The notes under the pieces were generated by a model. The model searched no databases. It was not told the DNA's origin and saw only the letters and a list, made by a program, of their open reading frames with translations. This document shows, one piece after another, positions 41,771 through 51,604 of a DNA stretch of 64,000 nt. The stretch is from Carpediemonas membranifera (taxonomy: Eukaryota; Fornicata): NCBI GenBank assembly GCA_019828565.1, contig JAHDYR010000034.1:62001-126000 (forward strand), read 5' to 3'. Made by a program: the position numbers and the translations under genes. Position 1 is the stretch's first letter, and each line of letters starts with the position of its first letter.

Positions 41771-42449
41771 CTGACGCCTCCCGACCGCTGCCAAGCAGAT
41801 AATCGCCGCCGCCCGGAACGTCGCCTCTGTAGAAGGCCTGACCGGGGGCGCGAAGCCTGTCACGTCCGCGAGAGTCCGCAGGGTCATATACAGACGTCGG
41901 AAGTCACCCCAAGCCTTCCAAGCCGCCCTCTTTTCTGCTCTCTGCTTTATCACCGTGAGTAGAGGCGCAGAGATCTTTGGGCTCAGACGAAGAGACGTCG
42001 AGTTCGACGCTGACGGCAATGCCCTCCTTTGGTTCGTGAGAACTAAGACTGCCACAGGCGTCCGCAAGCTGGTACCAAACCAATCGTGGGCCAGCTTTAA
42101 CCCAGCAAGGGCCCTGAAGGCATGGGTCCCCACGGCAACGCGCCGCGACGACGACGTCATCTGGCGGGCGATCACCTCAACCGGGGGTATTTCACTATCG
42201 AAGCCGCTACCGGCGTCAACCCTCCGCCACTGGATCCACCAGGCGTACGGCACCGACTTTTCGTGGCACTCATTCCGCAAGGGCGCCACCACGGAGTTGG
42301 CGGTAGCCCACACGAGTACCGAAGTCCTCCTGTCCATGGGGACGTGGGCCTCCACGAAAAGCATGCTGAGATATATGGGCAACGGGGTCCGCACACACCC
42401 GGGGGTCCAGGGACACCTGGCCTCCATCCTTCTCCAACCACCACTTTAA
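41500..42449 (+). pseudogene. Element E tyrosine recombinase, frameshifted and with a nonsense codon
   Basis: Catalytic motifs are readable: SRGAEIFGLRRRDV (first Arg), HSFRKGATTELA (HxxR), and GTWASTKSMLRYM holding the Tyr nucleophile. Compared with intact element F there is a frame change near 41,588 (LSHF to QKRIVAP) and a TGA at 41772-41774 where F has a codon just before RVPL. The last open part starts at 41955. The product cannot be made as one chain. Confidence 0.82.
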
Positions 42450-42679
42450 ATCTCTGACGGGAGCTAGTGGCTGGGAGAGTTAGGTAGGGTGGGGCTGACA
42501 CGCGTTACAACGGCAGATGTAAGCCACAACAGACATTCTTTGACGCGGTCTCTCGAGGAGACGGTCGGTTTGGGCCCGCAAGCGTGCCTGCAAGCCATTC
42601 CACTATGCTCGTTGCCGATGGGATATCCCCGTTGGGTAGAGCAAGTATGTCTAGAGGCTAGGACAGCTAGCCGGCTGGG

Positions 42680-42770
42680 TACCACTCGAGCCCATTGGCA
42701 CCCGGGGTGCTGAGACGCCCGAGAGGGCGCACGGAAACGCGCAGTTTATGGCATCAGAATTTCGAATGCC
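42680..42770. repeat. Dispersed repeat R1, left half of the copy split by element D
   Basis: Matches 9571-9662 and stops at TGCCC, where element D begins. The other half resumes at 47095 with the duplicated TGCCC. The spacer 42450-42679, between E and R1, has no gene. Confidence 0.85.
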
Positions 42771-42771
42771 C

Positions 42772-42867
42772 TGAAGTCTGGAAACAAGTGTGAAGTGTTT
42801 AAGGGGTATACCTCCTACGCGGTGATAATGGCTCTAACTGCGTCTACATAGTCATGTAAATACCACA
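42772..42867 (-). repeat. Element D 3' LTR
   Basis: 96 bp, identical to 46999-47094. TG...CA ends. Confidence 0.93.
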
Positions 42868-42895
42868 CTACCCCTCCTCCATCAGAGCCATGCTT

Positions 42896-44040
42896 CTATT
42901 TCCGACTCTGACCGACTTTGCGCAAATGCTCGTCAACGCACTTTGCAAGTTGGCTATGGTCCTCCATGTACTTCAATAACACGATGTTGGACCGCATGTC
43001 TTCGTCTGTTGCCACTCTCCAGGTGTCTTCGCTGGCTTCGAATCCCAGCCACCTGCACCTCACTTCCGGTGTCCTGTTGGCGTCTCTTCTAATCCTCCAG
43101 TCCACTATCTTCTTGATATACGCCTGGCTTCTATCTAAGGCGCATGCTACTTTGGCCTTCTCTTCGCTCCACTCTCCCTCGGCGACTTTCAGGTGAGAAA
43201 CGTGCTTCTGATACGTCTTCTTCGTCTCTGGGTCTCGCACAACGTACGAGTTCGCCTTCCCGGGGACCTTCCTGACCACCATCAACGGTCCGCGCCACTT
43301 GAGGTCGTACTTCTTGCGAATCTCCGCGTCGCGATCCACGAAGACCCAGTAACCCGCTGCCACGCGCGACTCAGGGTGCTGCCGCTGAATGTCAGCCGCT
43401 CGCTTCTGGCTGTCCTGCTTCTTCTTCGCCGCTGTCTGCTCCATATTCCTTCTTCTATTTTCTTCGTTCTGGATCATCCTGCGCGCAGCCTCCACCTCCT
43501 CCATCCTCTGTTCCTTGAGCTTGTCCACGGTCGCTCTGGTTCCATCCGCCACTACCAGTCTCCACGCCGACGACCCGGTCGCCCTCGAACGCGCCGAGTT
43601 GATGATGTTCTGGATCGACGGGAGCAGACCCTTCCATCTCCTGGTCTGCCGTTCATACATCTCGCACCGCAGGTGGCGGTTGACCTCTTTGTTCCACCGC
43701 TCGACCACGCCGTTCTCCTCGTGGTAGTACGGCGTCGTGTGGTTGACCCGCGCCCCGGTCTCCCTGGCCCACGCGTGAAACTCGGTCGATGCGAACTGCG
43801 ACCCGTTATCTGCTACCCACTCGACCGGCATCGGGAAGTGGGTGAGGTAGAACCTCTGCAATGCCTCGATGGTTTCTCGTGACGACACTGTCTTCAGCGG
43901 GACCAGGGTGACCCATCGCGACGTTTCTTCCACAACTGTCAGGATGTTCCGGTACTCGCCGTCGGCCTCTTTCATGACGATAGTGTCCACGAACACTCGA
44001 CCATACGGTCCCAGCGGCTCGCGCGGCGCTCGACTGGTAC
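42896..44040 (-). CDS. Element D integrase with chromodomain-like tail
   Basis: Catalytic core: VDTIVMKEADG, WVADNGSQFAS and ENGVVERWNKEVNRH give the D, D and E residues. The tail has the GPLMVVRKV/YVVRDPETKKTY block and a chromodomain-like segment (KKIVDWRI ... VRCRWLGFEASEDTWRV). The frame change from the upstream RNase H/finger frame falls near 44,040, next to a run of C residues. The open frame begins further up at 44167, but those residues are the finger read out of frame. Confidence 0.82.
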
Positions 44041-44860
44041 GGGTCGCCCCCCATACCCGACTTCTGGCACACGGGGCATCGTTTGACCATCGTTGACACG
44101 TCAGCTTCGGCTCCGTCCCAAGACAGTCCGATGTCCTCAAGCTTCCACAGGGTCTGTTGCACCCCATGGTGGCCCTTCCCAGCGCCGTGTACCTCCTTGA
44201 ACCTCGCTTCCTTCTGACTCTCCGGCAGTGTCGGGCTCGCCTCCTGTGTCGTCCTGAACTCGTCTACTCTGAACAGCAGTTGCCCCTGCGGTCTGGGCTT
44301 GCTCTCTTCTGTCTCAGCGCCGGCTGCCGCTGGGCCATCCTCGTCTGACTCCGTCCGACTCTGGTCCGGAATGTCCTCCTGCTCCTGCTTCGCCTGCTCC
44401 TCTGCGAGCGCCGCCCTCGATAGCCCGTCGGCGATCTCGTTAAGGCTGCCCGGCACGTGCCCCACGTCGAATTTGTAGTTGGCGAGCTCGAGTGCCCACC
44501 GCTGCACCATGTCGTCATTGGCGCCCCACACGTACGCGAGGTTCCTGTGGTCACACCACACCTTGAACTCCTGCGTTGCCAGCAGACGCCGAGCCTTGCG
44601 GATCGCGTGGACAATGGCGAATGCCTCCTTCCTATACGTGCTCCACCTGCGCTGCGAGCCGGACAGTGCCTTCGACAAGAACATAATCGGCCGCTTGCCG
44701 CCCTCGTCCTCCTGCATCAGCACCGCGCCGACCCCCTTGTCCGACGCGTCCGTGTACAGCGCGAGTCTCTTCGCCGGGTCCGGGTGTGTCAGCACCGGCG
44801 CGCTCGTGACCGCCTTCTTCAATGCCTCGAGCCGCCCTGTCCTGGTCCGGCCCCCACGGC
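44040..44860 (-). CDS. Element D RNase H and integrase zinc finger
   Basis: RNase H: LYTDASDKGVGA, FLSKALSGSQRRWSTYRKEA and VWCDHRNLAY, then VPGSLNEIADGLSR. The integrase finger HGAGKGHHG ... CPVCQKSG closes the segment. It lies in a frame of its own. The change from RT falls near 44,858 beside a run of five C residues and the change to integrase near 44,040. Confidence 0.8.
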
Positions 44861-46389
44861 GGCGCGTCCTTGAGCTCCATCCTCCTGATCGGCTCGGCCA
44901 GGTCCGCGTACCCCGGGATGAACTTCGCGAAGAAGTTGAAGATACCCAGGAGGGCCCTGACATCGCTGACGTTGTGCGCCGGGGCGAGCTTCTGTACACC
45001 CTCCACCCTCCACTCAGGCACGGACCGTCCCTCCTTCGACACAGTCCAGCCCAAGTACTCTACCTCGTCAAGGTTGAAAGCGCACTTCTTCTCGTTAAGC
45101 TTGATCTTCCGCTCCCTCACCCGGTCCATGACATGCCGGAGGTTGGCCTCGTACTCCTCCACCGTCTCCCCGAACACCAGGATGTCGTCAACGTAGATGA
45201 GGCAGGCCGTCCCCAACATGTCCGCGAACGCCTCCTCCAGCGCTGCCTGCATATGGCCCGCCGCCGTCGACAACCCGAACGGCATCGTGTTATAGGTGAA
45301 GTGGCCGTCGGGTGTGGTGAACGCCAACAGCTCCTGCGTCCCCTCCTCGACCGGCACCTGGTGGAACGCGCTGCTCGCGTCCAGGGCTGCGAACTTGACC
45401 TTGCCCTCCAGCATCGTCATGATGTCGTCGATGGCCGGGAGGTCGTGCTGGGGATCCTCGATGAACTTGTTCAAGCGGATATAGTTGATGCACGGGCGCC
45501 ACTCCCCACCCTTCTTCTTCGCCATGACCACGCGCGACGACCAGGGCGACTTCGACCTACGGATGATCTTCGCCTCTTCCAGTTTCTTGAGGTGCTCCGA
45601 CAGTGCCTGCTCAATCTCCGGCTGCCGCCTCCTCGGCAATTCGAAGTAGGGCACCGCATCATCACTCAGACTGATCTTGTACGGCTTCAGGTCTGCCGCG
45701 CCGTCGGCCGGGCCGAAGCAATCGGCATACTCCTCGCGGATCTGCTCGTCCATCGTGGCCAGCAACTCCTCATCGCCGTCGACGTCGGTCGTGGTGGCCT
45801 CCACGTTGATCAGGCCCAGCTCGGCAAGGGTCCTGAAGCAGATTGTGGGTTTGCAGCCAGCGATCACGTCCCAGTGGAGCGTGACGTCGACGTCTTTCTT
45901 CAATGCGAGTCTGACCTTCTTCGATCCTCCCGTCAGCACTCTCGCCGTCGAGTTGTCGCCCAGCTTGACCCACCGGTCGGCCCACTTCGTCCGGATGCCC
46001 CACTCTCTGGCCAACTCCGGCGGGATGAAATTGCTGCTAGCACAAGTATCGAGCCGCACCACATGCTCCTTCAGCCCGACACTCATGCTGCACTCCCAAA
46101 CCTTGCTTTCCACCCCCGAGGCAAAGACTAAACACTGATCGGGTTTACTGGCGTCCGGACAGTCCTTCGCGACGTGCCCCACCTTACCACACCGATAACA
46201 GCGACGGGTGCCTCCGGCTATCGTCGGCTCTGGGCAGTCCTTGGCCATGTGGCCCCCACCCCCGCAGTTATAGCAGTGCAACTTCTTCTGCCCCTGCTCT
46301 TGCTTCTGCACGTCTTTCTTCGATGTAGACGATGTGGGGGCTCCAACAGCCCAAACTGCTTCATTGCCTCGCGCTTCTTCCTCTCCCAC
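44860..46389 (-). CDS. Element D Gag knuckles, protease and reverse transcriptase
   Basis: Two zinc knuckles (CYNCGGGGHMAKDC, CYRCGKVGHVAKDC). The protease is atypical, with VRLDTCASSNFI where the active site DTGAS is expected (Cys for Gly). Reverse transcriptase: ALDASSAFHQVPV, MPFGLSTAA and the catalytic YVDDILVF. The frame differs from that of gag upstream; the change is near 46,350 by GCAGTTTGGGCTG. Confidence 0.8.
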
Positions 46390-46976
46390 AGCATTACTGA
46401 TTGCATGACTCCGGCTGAGTCAGTGCATGCGTCAACGACGCCCTGGAGTATTGCGTGTTGTCCTTCGTGCTTGCACGCCTCCAAGATCAGCCTCTTCGTT
46501 GCATCTATCGGGATGTCCTCTATCTTCTGGAACAACACCGCCGCTCTCGCTGAAATCCTGTTGAGCACTTCGCTTACGCTCTTCTCAGGTCCATTCGTCA
46601 AAAGCTGCGTCCGTGCGAACACTTCAGTGGGTAGGACGAGCTCTTCTATGCTCTTCTTCCAAAATGCGTCCTCCTTCTTCTGGTGTGCGCGTCGTGCCTT
46701 CTTGACGTCGTCTTGATGCTTCATGTACTGCTGAGTCGACACCGATCCGTTACCGTTCGTCGCACATGTCGGCTCCACGAACTCGTCGATCCTGGACTTC
46801 CCTGTCTCGCGTAAAACCTGTCTCTTCAACGCAGGCTTGACCAGGGAGTGAAAAGGCTTACGGTGCTTGCCGTCGTCTGCCTCCAGGCTGTACTCGTCGT
46901 AGATGTCTCGTACTCGCATATACTCTTCGATCGTGAGGTCCTTCATCGGTGGACCTATCGTTACGTCTTCTCCCAT
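46350..46976 (-). CDS. Element D gag, N-terminal part
   Basis: Starts MGEDVTIGPPMKDLTIEEY, right after the LTR and junction palindrome. Helical, charged capsid-like sequence (EKSVSEVLNRISARAAVLFQKIEDI). The open frame reaches 46218, but from about 46,350 the meaningful frame is the one carrying the zinc knuckles. Confidence 0.75.
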
Positions 46977-46998
46977 TGCGTCAAACCGTAGTAATTAC

Positions 46999-47094
46999 TG
47001 AAGTCTGGAAACAAGTGTGAAGTGTTTAAGGGGTATACCTCCTACGCGGTGATAATGGCTCTAACTGCGTCTACATAGTCATGTAAATACCACA
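46999..47094 (-). repeat. Element D 5' LTR
   Basis: 96 bp identical to 42772-42867, preceded (minus-strand downstream) by the junction palindrome variant TAGTAATTACTG. Confidence 0.93.
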
Positions 47095-47162
47095 TGCCCG
47101 AAGGAGCCCGAGAAGAATAAATCCTTTACCCCCCCCTTTGGGAGTATGAGTTAGGTGGCTAG
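47095..47162. repeat. Dispersed repeat R1, right half of the copy split by element D
   Basis: Matches 9658-9723 with two small differences (GAAGG for AAAGG; one or two extra C). It lies directly upstream of the element F leader. Confidence 0.85.
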
Positions 47163-47288
47163 CCGTGGACCACATGGGTCACAGTTGACACCCGGGAGTG
47201 TCGGGTCGTGCTGCCTGATCCGATTCGATCGGATTCGATGGGCGCGCAAATTTCAAGGATCGTCTCGATCCTCTTCAGAAGAACGAGA

Positions 47289-47821
47289 ATGGCTGATCCG
47301 GCCGAAGAAAACGAGCCGGTCACCCAGAAGGACCTCCAAGAACTGAGAGAAGTTGTAGAACGCGCCCTTCAGGCCAGAAGTGCTGAAGAACAGCAGATAA
47401 CCCCGATGATATCGCCCTCAACGTAGAGGATAACGATGATCAGCAGCTTCAGGACCAAGAAAGCATCGAAGACGAACAGCAGGACGCTGTCGACGACATC
47501 TTTGATCCCTTTGAGGCTCTTGTGAACCTTCCTAACCGGTTCGGCCTTCGAGATGAGGCTAAGTGGCTTTACGCCATGGAACGTGATCTCATCGCTGGCC
47601 GCCTTGCAACCATTCCTGCTCTGAGGGTCAAGATCTACGGACGCCAGCAACTCCTCCTCCTCAAGGACAGTTGGGACGACGCAACCTCCGAGCGCTGCTC
47701 CAACCTCTTCAAGTCCGCTCCTCCCCGCACTCGGGCCGCCGTCGACATCTTGGTGGCTAAGGCTAAGATCAAGGGCATCAAGAAGCGTGACAATTTTCGC
47801 GAAAGGGGGGGCAGAAGGCAT
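47289..47821 (+). pseudogene. Element F gag, interrupted by X and with one frame change
   Basis: Starts MADPAEENEPVTQKDL with a coiled coil, then shifts frame near 47,390 (EEQ to ADNPDDIALNVEDND). The C-terminal part (FGLRDEAKWLYAMERDL ... VAKAKIKGIKKRDNFRERGG) aligns with the gag fragment of element E. Element X starts within the final basic tail. The last codons are on the other side, from 61208 to the TAG at about 61223. Confidence 0.75.
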
Positions 47822-48002
47822 ACTGTAAGAATGGCTAGAGTCTCCCGGGAGATACTCTGGAGATACTCATGTGTCAACGCTGGTCAAACCTCGCGATCCA
47901 GGCGATCTCAGGCACCTCCAGAACATCTAGAAGGTAGTTATAGAAGCATAAAAGACATGTCTGGCGTCTTGAAGTATCACATGGTGTCAGTGTTGATAAA
48001 AG
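47822..48002 (+). repeat. Element X left terminal inverted repeat
   Basis: 181 bp. The inner end is TGTTGATAAAAG. The terminal 50 bp contain a sub-palindrome GTCTCCCGGGAGAT and a repeated GAGATACTC. Confidence 0.9.
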
Positions 48003-48218
48003 CTTTCCTCTGGATACCATGGCCGAATTTACTTTCCCAGGTTGTCCGAACGACACGCGACTCCGCGGAATTTCGAGCAACTACTCTCGCGCAGGGGCAG
48101 GGGATGCGTTATGCGATGCGGCGATGGGGCGGGAGGCGCAGGGGGGCTCGGGGACGACGCAGCCTAGAGTGGCCAAGTCAGCCGAGTCGCGACTCCAGAT
48201 TTCTGTGCAGGGACCTGG

Positions 48219-49877
48219 TTATAGGTTGAGCTCGGCCCAGCGGGCCTTGCACTGGCTGACATAGTCACTCCAGATGCTGAGGTTGCCCTCCCAGGCCTTC
48301 AGGAAGGCCGTGTCGCGCATGGTTCCCGCCAGGTGCGGCCGTGCAATGGCGTCGCAAAACTGCACCGCCCAGTCCGCGGTCAGGCGGGACTCCGTGGCGC
48401 CGCCGACGGTGGTGGCGGCGACCAGGAAGGTGACGTCCCAGTTGGCGTACTCCCGGGTCTTCTCGGTCTCGGCGTCGCGGGGGTGAAGACCGCAGTAGAA
48501 GTCGACGTAGACGTCGTCGTGGACGACGTTTCCGACCACGTCGCGCTCGCCCCAGACCTTGAGGTCAGCCCGCTTGTGTGTGGGGGCGTCGGCGCTCGTG
48601 ACGCGGAACCTAGGGTGGGTGTCGAGCAGATCGAACTCGGGCTTGCAGTGGGGGATGGGGCGCCCGCGGAGGTCGTCCTGGGTCACGAGATCGTGCACAG
48701 CCATCTTGATGCTGTCGTGGCGTGCGTTGGTCGCGCCATCCTTCAGGTAGGAGCAGCCGAGGGCGTGGCGCCACGTGATGTCCTGCTGGCCACAGAGGGG
48801 GCAGGTGACCGGCATCTCGCGGAATGGGGCGATGTTGAGGTGCGCCCGGGTGACGGGGACGAACACGCTGTCGCAGGAGGTCTGCTCGAGGTCGAGGGGG
48901 CTCAGCGCGGCTTCTTTGCGGAGGAGTCTGGCGGCGGGGGCCTCGAGGGAGCTGCAGTCAGAGAGGCCCTGGGAGACCTCCTCGGGGTCTAGGCCGAAGT
49001 CGGCGGGTGTCTTGGGGCGGTACTTGGCCGTCCAGGCTTTTGCAAGCATCGTAGTGAGTGTCTTCTGCGGCTTTTCAGCCTCGATGCTAAACAGTTCCTG
49101 GATGGTTTTGGGCCACTCCTGGCACTCTTCTGGAGAGAACAGCGCCGCCTCCATGTCCCGGGTGATGCCTAGGGCGTGCAGCTGGTGGGCTGCGCCCAAA
49201 AATGCACACTTCCAGATGAGCGACGGAAGAGGGATACGGAGCCCGTAGTCGGCGAAATCGAGCGCTAGACGCTCTTCGGGTATCTTTGTGACGTCGGATA
49301 CCTGAAGGATGCGTGCGATGGCAGCTCTCAGCTTCCGCTCCAGGCTTTTTGTGCGGCATTCGTGGCCAATCGGGCTCACGTTGCGAAAGATTGCCGAAGG
49401 CATCGGAAGAACGCAAGACCTGATCAGATTGACCGCCACCGAGGCCGCTTTCGGCCCCACTGCCTCGGTCATCTCGGCCACCCGCACGAGCGCGTCCTCC
49501 ATGCGCGAGAAGGCCGCGTCCACAGCGTTGGCAACGCCCGCGTCGTCGCCTACGGGGATACCGAGCACCCGTCCGCTTTTTTGGCCCAGTGTCCCCGTCT
49601 TCGCCAGGACGAGGCACTTCAGTCGGTTCACCCGCATACCGACGGCTCCACACGCCGCCTCCACACGCGCGTAGAATGTATCGATCGTCCGCTGGTCTGC
49701 CTGCCGGGGCAGCAGCCCGTACACGTCGTCCTGGTAGCCGAGGATGGTCGTACTGGGAAGTTGCGACCGGAGGCTGCCGAGGAGGGGCGTCATAGCCAGC
49801 GTGAAGAGGGCTGGGGACAGGGGGTCCCCCTGGTGGATGCCCTCTCGGCTGGCTATGACGTGCCCGGTCGGGGTCAT
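48219..49877 (-). pseudogene. R2/NeSL-like non-LTR retrotransposon, 3' part of RT plus restriction-like endonuclease
   Basis: 552 codons, 5'-truncated. The RT palm fragment has SREGIHQGDPLSPALFTLAM and GYQDDVYGL (catalytic DD preceded by Q). A C-terminal zinc motif, CPLCGQQDITWRHALGC, is followed by RHDSI. The restriction-like endonuclease region has KRADLKVWG and VYVDFYC, corresponding to the (R/K)xPDL ... D signature with Ala for Pro. This domain order is that of R2, NeSL and Hero elements, which cut specific targets. The truncation point coincides with the third X terminus at 49878, so an X-type insertion rather than incomplete reverse transcription may have removed the 5' part. The spacer 48003-48218 is probably its 3' UTR. 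Confidence 0.82.
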
Positions 49878-49924
49878 ACTGTAAGAATGGCTAGAGTCTC
49901 CCGGGAGATACCCTGGAGATACTC
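49878..49924 (+). repeat. Third copy of the element X terminus
   Basis: 47 bp matching the first 47 bp of the 181-bp TIR with one mismatch, again preceded by AT. After it the sequence is unrelated to the inner TIR. It marks the left end of the gene block and suggests that a second, nested X-type element begins here. Confidence 0.85.
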
Positions 49925-49978
49925 CAAAAAGTGCAAGAAAAAATGAGATTCACTAGAATCTGTTTCACATTTCACATA

Positions 49979-49998
49979 TTTCACAAGAATATGTGAAA
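49979..49998. promoter_or_regulatory. 20-bp TTTCACA/TGTGAAA palindrome, copy 1
   Basis: TTTCACAAGAATATGTGAAA, about 100 bp inside the 49878 terminus. It is related to 57575-57594 and 60295-60314. It could be a regulator operator or a subterminal transposase site. Confidence 0.6.
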
Positions 49999-50026
49999 TG
50001 AGAAGCAAAGCTAGTGAATGTCATTT

Positions 50027-50242
50027 TTACTTGTCCCTCATCGTCTGTATGGCATCTATAAACAAATCGCGTATCTCTTGCAGCAGAAACTCTGTGTCAT
50101 TCACCCTTTTGTTGATTTCTTCTTCCTTTCGCAAGCCCTGAGCAGTTTTTCGGATTATTTTGTAAGAATCTTGTACTTTGGCAACTTCCACGAGCCCTGA
50201 CGTTACCGTTTCTACCTTTTGGTGGCTAGTTGCTCGAATCAT
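50027..50242 (-). CDS. Hypothetical small helical protein, 71 residues
   Basis: Starts MIRATSHQKVETVTSG and is entirely helix-forming with a heptad-like pattern (KEEEINKRVNDTEFLLQEI). No family recognised. It is divergent from the zinc-finger gene at 50338 with a 95-bp gap. Support is limited to the open frame, composition and position between two X features. Confidence 0.4.
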   Translation of the reverse strand: MIRATSHQKVETVTSGLVEVAKVQDSYKIIRKTAQGLRKEEEINKRVNDTEFLLQEIRDLFIDAIQTMRDK

Positions 50243-50337
50243 GATCGACAAATGTCGCAGTTTTAGGTATTGTCAATGCCAGGAGTCTACGTAAATAGAC
50301 AAATGTAACAACGTAAACAGCTTGGATAGAAATTCTC

Positions 50338-51561
50338 ATGAATTCAGAAGTGTCTGTACCAGAACCTATTGCTGCTACGCCCCCCATCAGACAGTATGGC
50401 AACAGTAAGCTCGCAAATCTCCGTCGTTCATTTGTTACAGCCGTTGTTTCTTCAGTATTTGAGGACGACGAGGCAACTGACCTCGGCTTGAGTGCACGCG
50501 ACATCCATAAGGTACTTCTGGAGGTCCAGCGCAGGGTCGCCGCCGAATGCCCTGGGTTCAAGTCAATTGAACTCCGGGAACAGGTCAGGCGGACGACTGT
50601 TGTCGGCGTTACTACGTTTATAACAGCAGTTAGACCCTCTGCGGAGTACAATGGCTCTGTCATGCAGCACATTGCTGTCCGTAGTCAGCCCTGCCATGCC
50701 GAGTTCCGCCAGATGCTCTCAGAAGTTCTCTCAGATGCTGGACTGAACGATGTTTCCGACTCAATCAGCCTTGAGAACTTGCCTGTGATCAACCGGGTGA
50801 GATATAAGCCTGTCAAGCAAAAGGCAACGGTCAAATCGACCCCGACTACGATGATCAAGGCAGAGATCCCACCGATACGGTCGACTACGCAACTGTCTTC
50901 ACTTGGTGTTGGTGATGAAGCAGACACACCTCAGTCAACGACAGATCGATCGGTGCCGGTTCGGAAGAAGATCGTCTTTGACGACGAGGAAGCCAAGCGA
51001 CCCAGGCTTGGTGACGACGATCTGCAGCAGGTGTCTAACAACGTGTCCGATGCTGTTGTTGACCGTATTAAGGTCCTGATCAACGACGTTGTCTCAGAGA
51101 CCCGTGTGAGAGACCCGCCTACCGAACCCGAGACATGTAAGACGACTTTCCTTAGCCTTCATCAGCGCAAAATGCTATTTGGATGTCTTGTGTGTGGTAC
51201 CCCCGAGTGGTTCTTCAATCCAGACGGCACTACGTTCAGGAGATGCTGTGCTTGCAAAGGTTTCCTGCACGAGCAATGTGTCAGGACGAAGGGCAAGAAG
51301 GACTACTGTCCCGCGTGCTATATTACCGGCTCTAGCAACAAGTGCCAGGCGTGCAAAAAGGGCCTAAGATCCAAGAACACGAAGAAAGCAGAAGAACAGG
51401 CTTCTACTCTTCTTTGCTGCCGAGGCTGTCACTGGTGGTACTGTGAGCATTGCTCTGAGGAAGTGCAGTACACCATTGATGGCAAGTTGTACATCGTTCC
51501 CCTCTGCAGCAAATGTAAGGTTGTCTATAAGCGAGTAGAGGGCATGAGACCGATTGTTTAG
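50338..51561 (+). CDS. PHD-type zinc-finger protein of element X
   Basis: 407 residues. The first 270 residues are without recognised domain but include a basic, nuclear-signal-like patch (KRPRL). The C-terminal third is Cys-rich: CLVCGTPEW, then CCACKGFLHEQC, then CPACY fits the C4HC3 order of a PHD finger. A second Cys/His cluster (CQACKKGL, CCRGCHWWYCEHC, CSKCKVVY) follows. PHD fingers usually read histone tails, which fits the neighbouring SET gene. It is convergent with the protease gene at 51605. No intron needed. Confidence 0.7.
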   Translation: MNSEVSVPEPIAATPPIRQYGNSKLANLRRSFVTAVVSSVFEDDEATDLGLSARDIHKVLLEVQRRVAAECPGFKSIELREQVRRTTVVGVTTFITAVRPSAEYNGSVMQHIAVRSQPCHAEFRQMLSEVLSDAGLNDVSDSISLENLPVINRVRYKPVKQKATVKSTPTTMIKAEIPPIRSTTQLSSLGVGDEADTPQSTTDRSVPVRKKIVFDDEEAKRPRLGDDDLQQVSNNVSDAVVDRIKVLINDVVSETRVRDPPTEPETCKTTFLSLHQRKMLFGCLVCGTPEWFFNPDGTTFRRCCACKGFLHEQCVRTKGKKDYCPACYITGSSNKCQACKKGLRSKNTKKAEEQASTLLCCRGCHWWYCEHCSEEVQYTIDGKLYIVPLCSKCKVVYKRVEGMRPIV

Positions 51562-51604
51562 TGTTTAGTGAGAGATGATCATAAATTGTATATATATCTG
51601 TTTA

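Larger units (their letters stand above)
39485..42449 (+). mobile_element. DIRS-like tyrosine-recombinase retroelement E, 5'-truncated and decayed
   Basis: Contains the end of gag (39486-39647), a full RT-RNase H frame (39677-41770) and a broken tyrosine recombinase (about 41,500-42,449). Gene order and sequence match element F at 61.2 kb. Such elements insert as circles by a recombinase rather than by an integrase, so no target duplication is expected. The 3' boundary after 42,449 is not resolved. Confidence 0.88.
42772..47094 (-). mobile_element. Ty3/gypsy-type LTR element D with identical LTRs and TGCCC target duplication
   Basis: 4,323 bp, transcribed leftward. 96-bp LTRs lie at 42772-42867 and 46999-47094 and show no difference. 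The flanks are TGCCC on both sides, a 5-bp target duplication, and the uninterrupted target is at 9658-9662. The plus-strand primer tract reads GGAGGAGGGGTAG on the minus strand just before the 3' LTR. Coding frames are shifted three times in spite of the perfect LTRs. Confidence 0.93.

Noticed and set aside
41955-42449. Stand-alone Crypton-type recombinase gene
   Set aside because: The sequence upstream continues the recombinase after a TGA and the order after RT-RNase H matches element F, so it belongs to DIRS element E.
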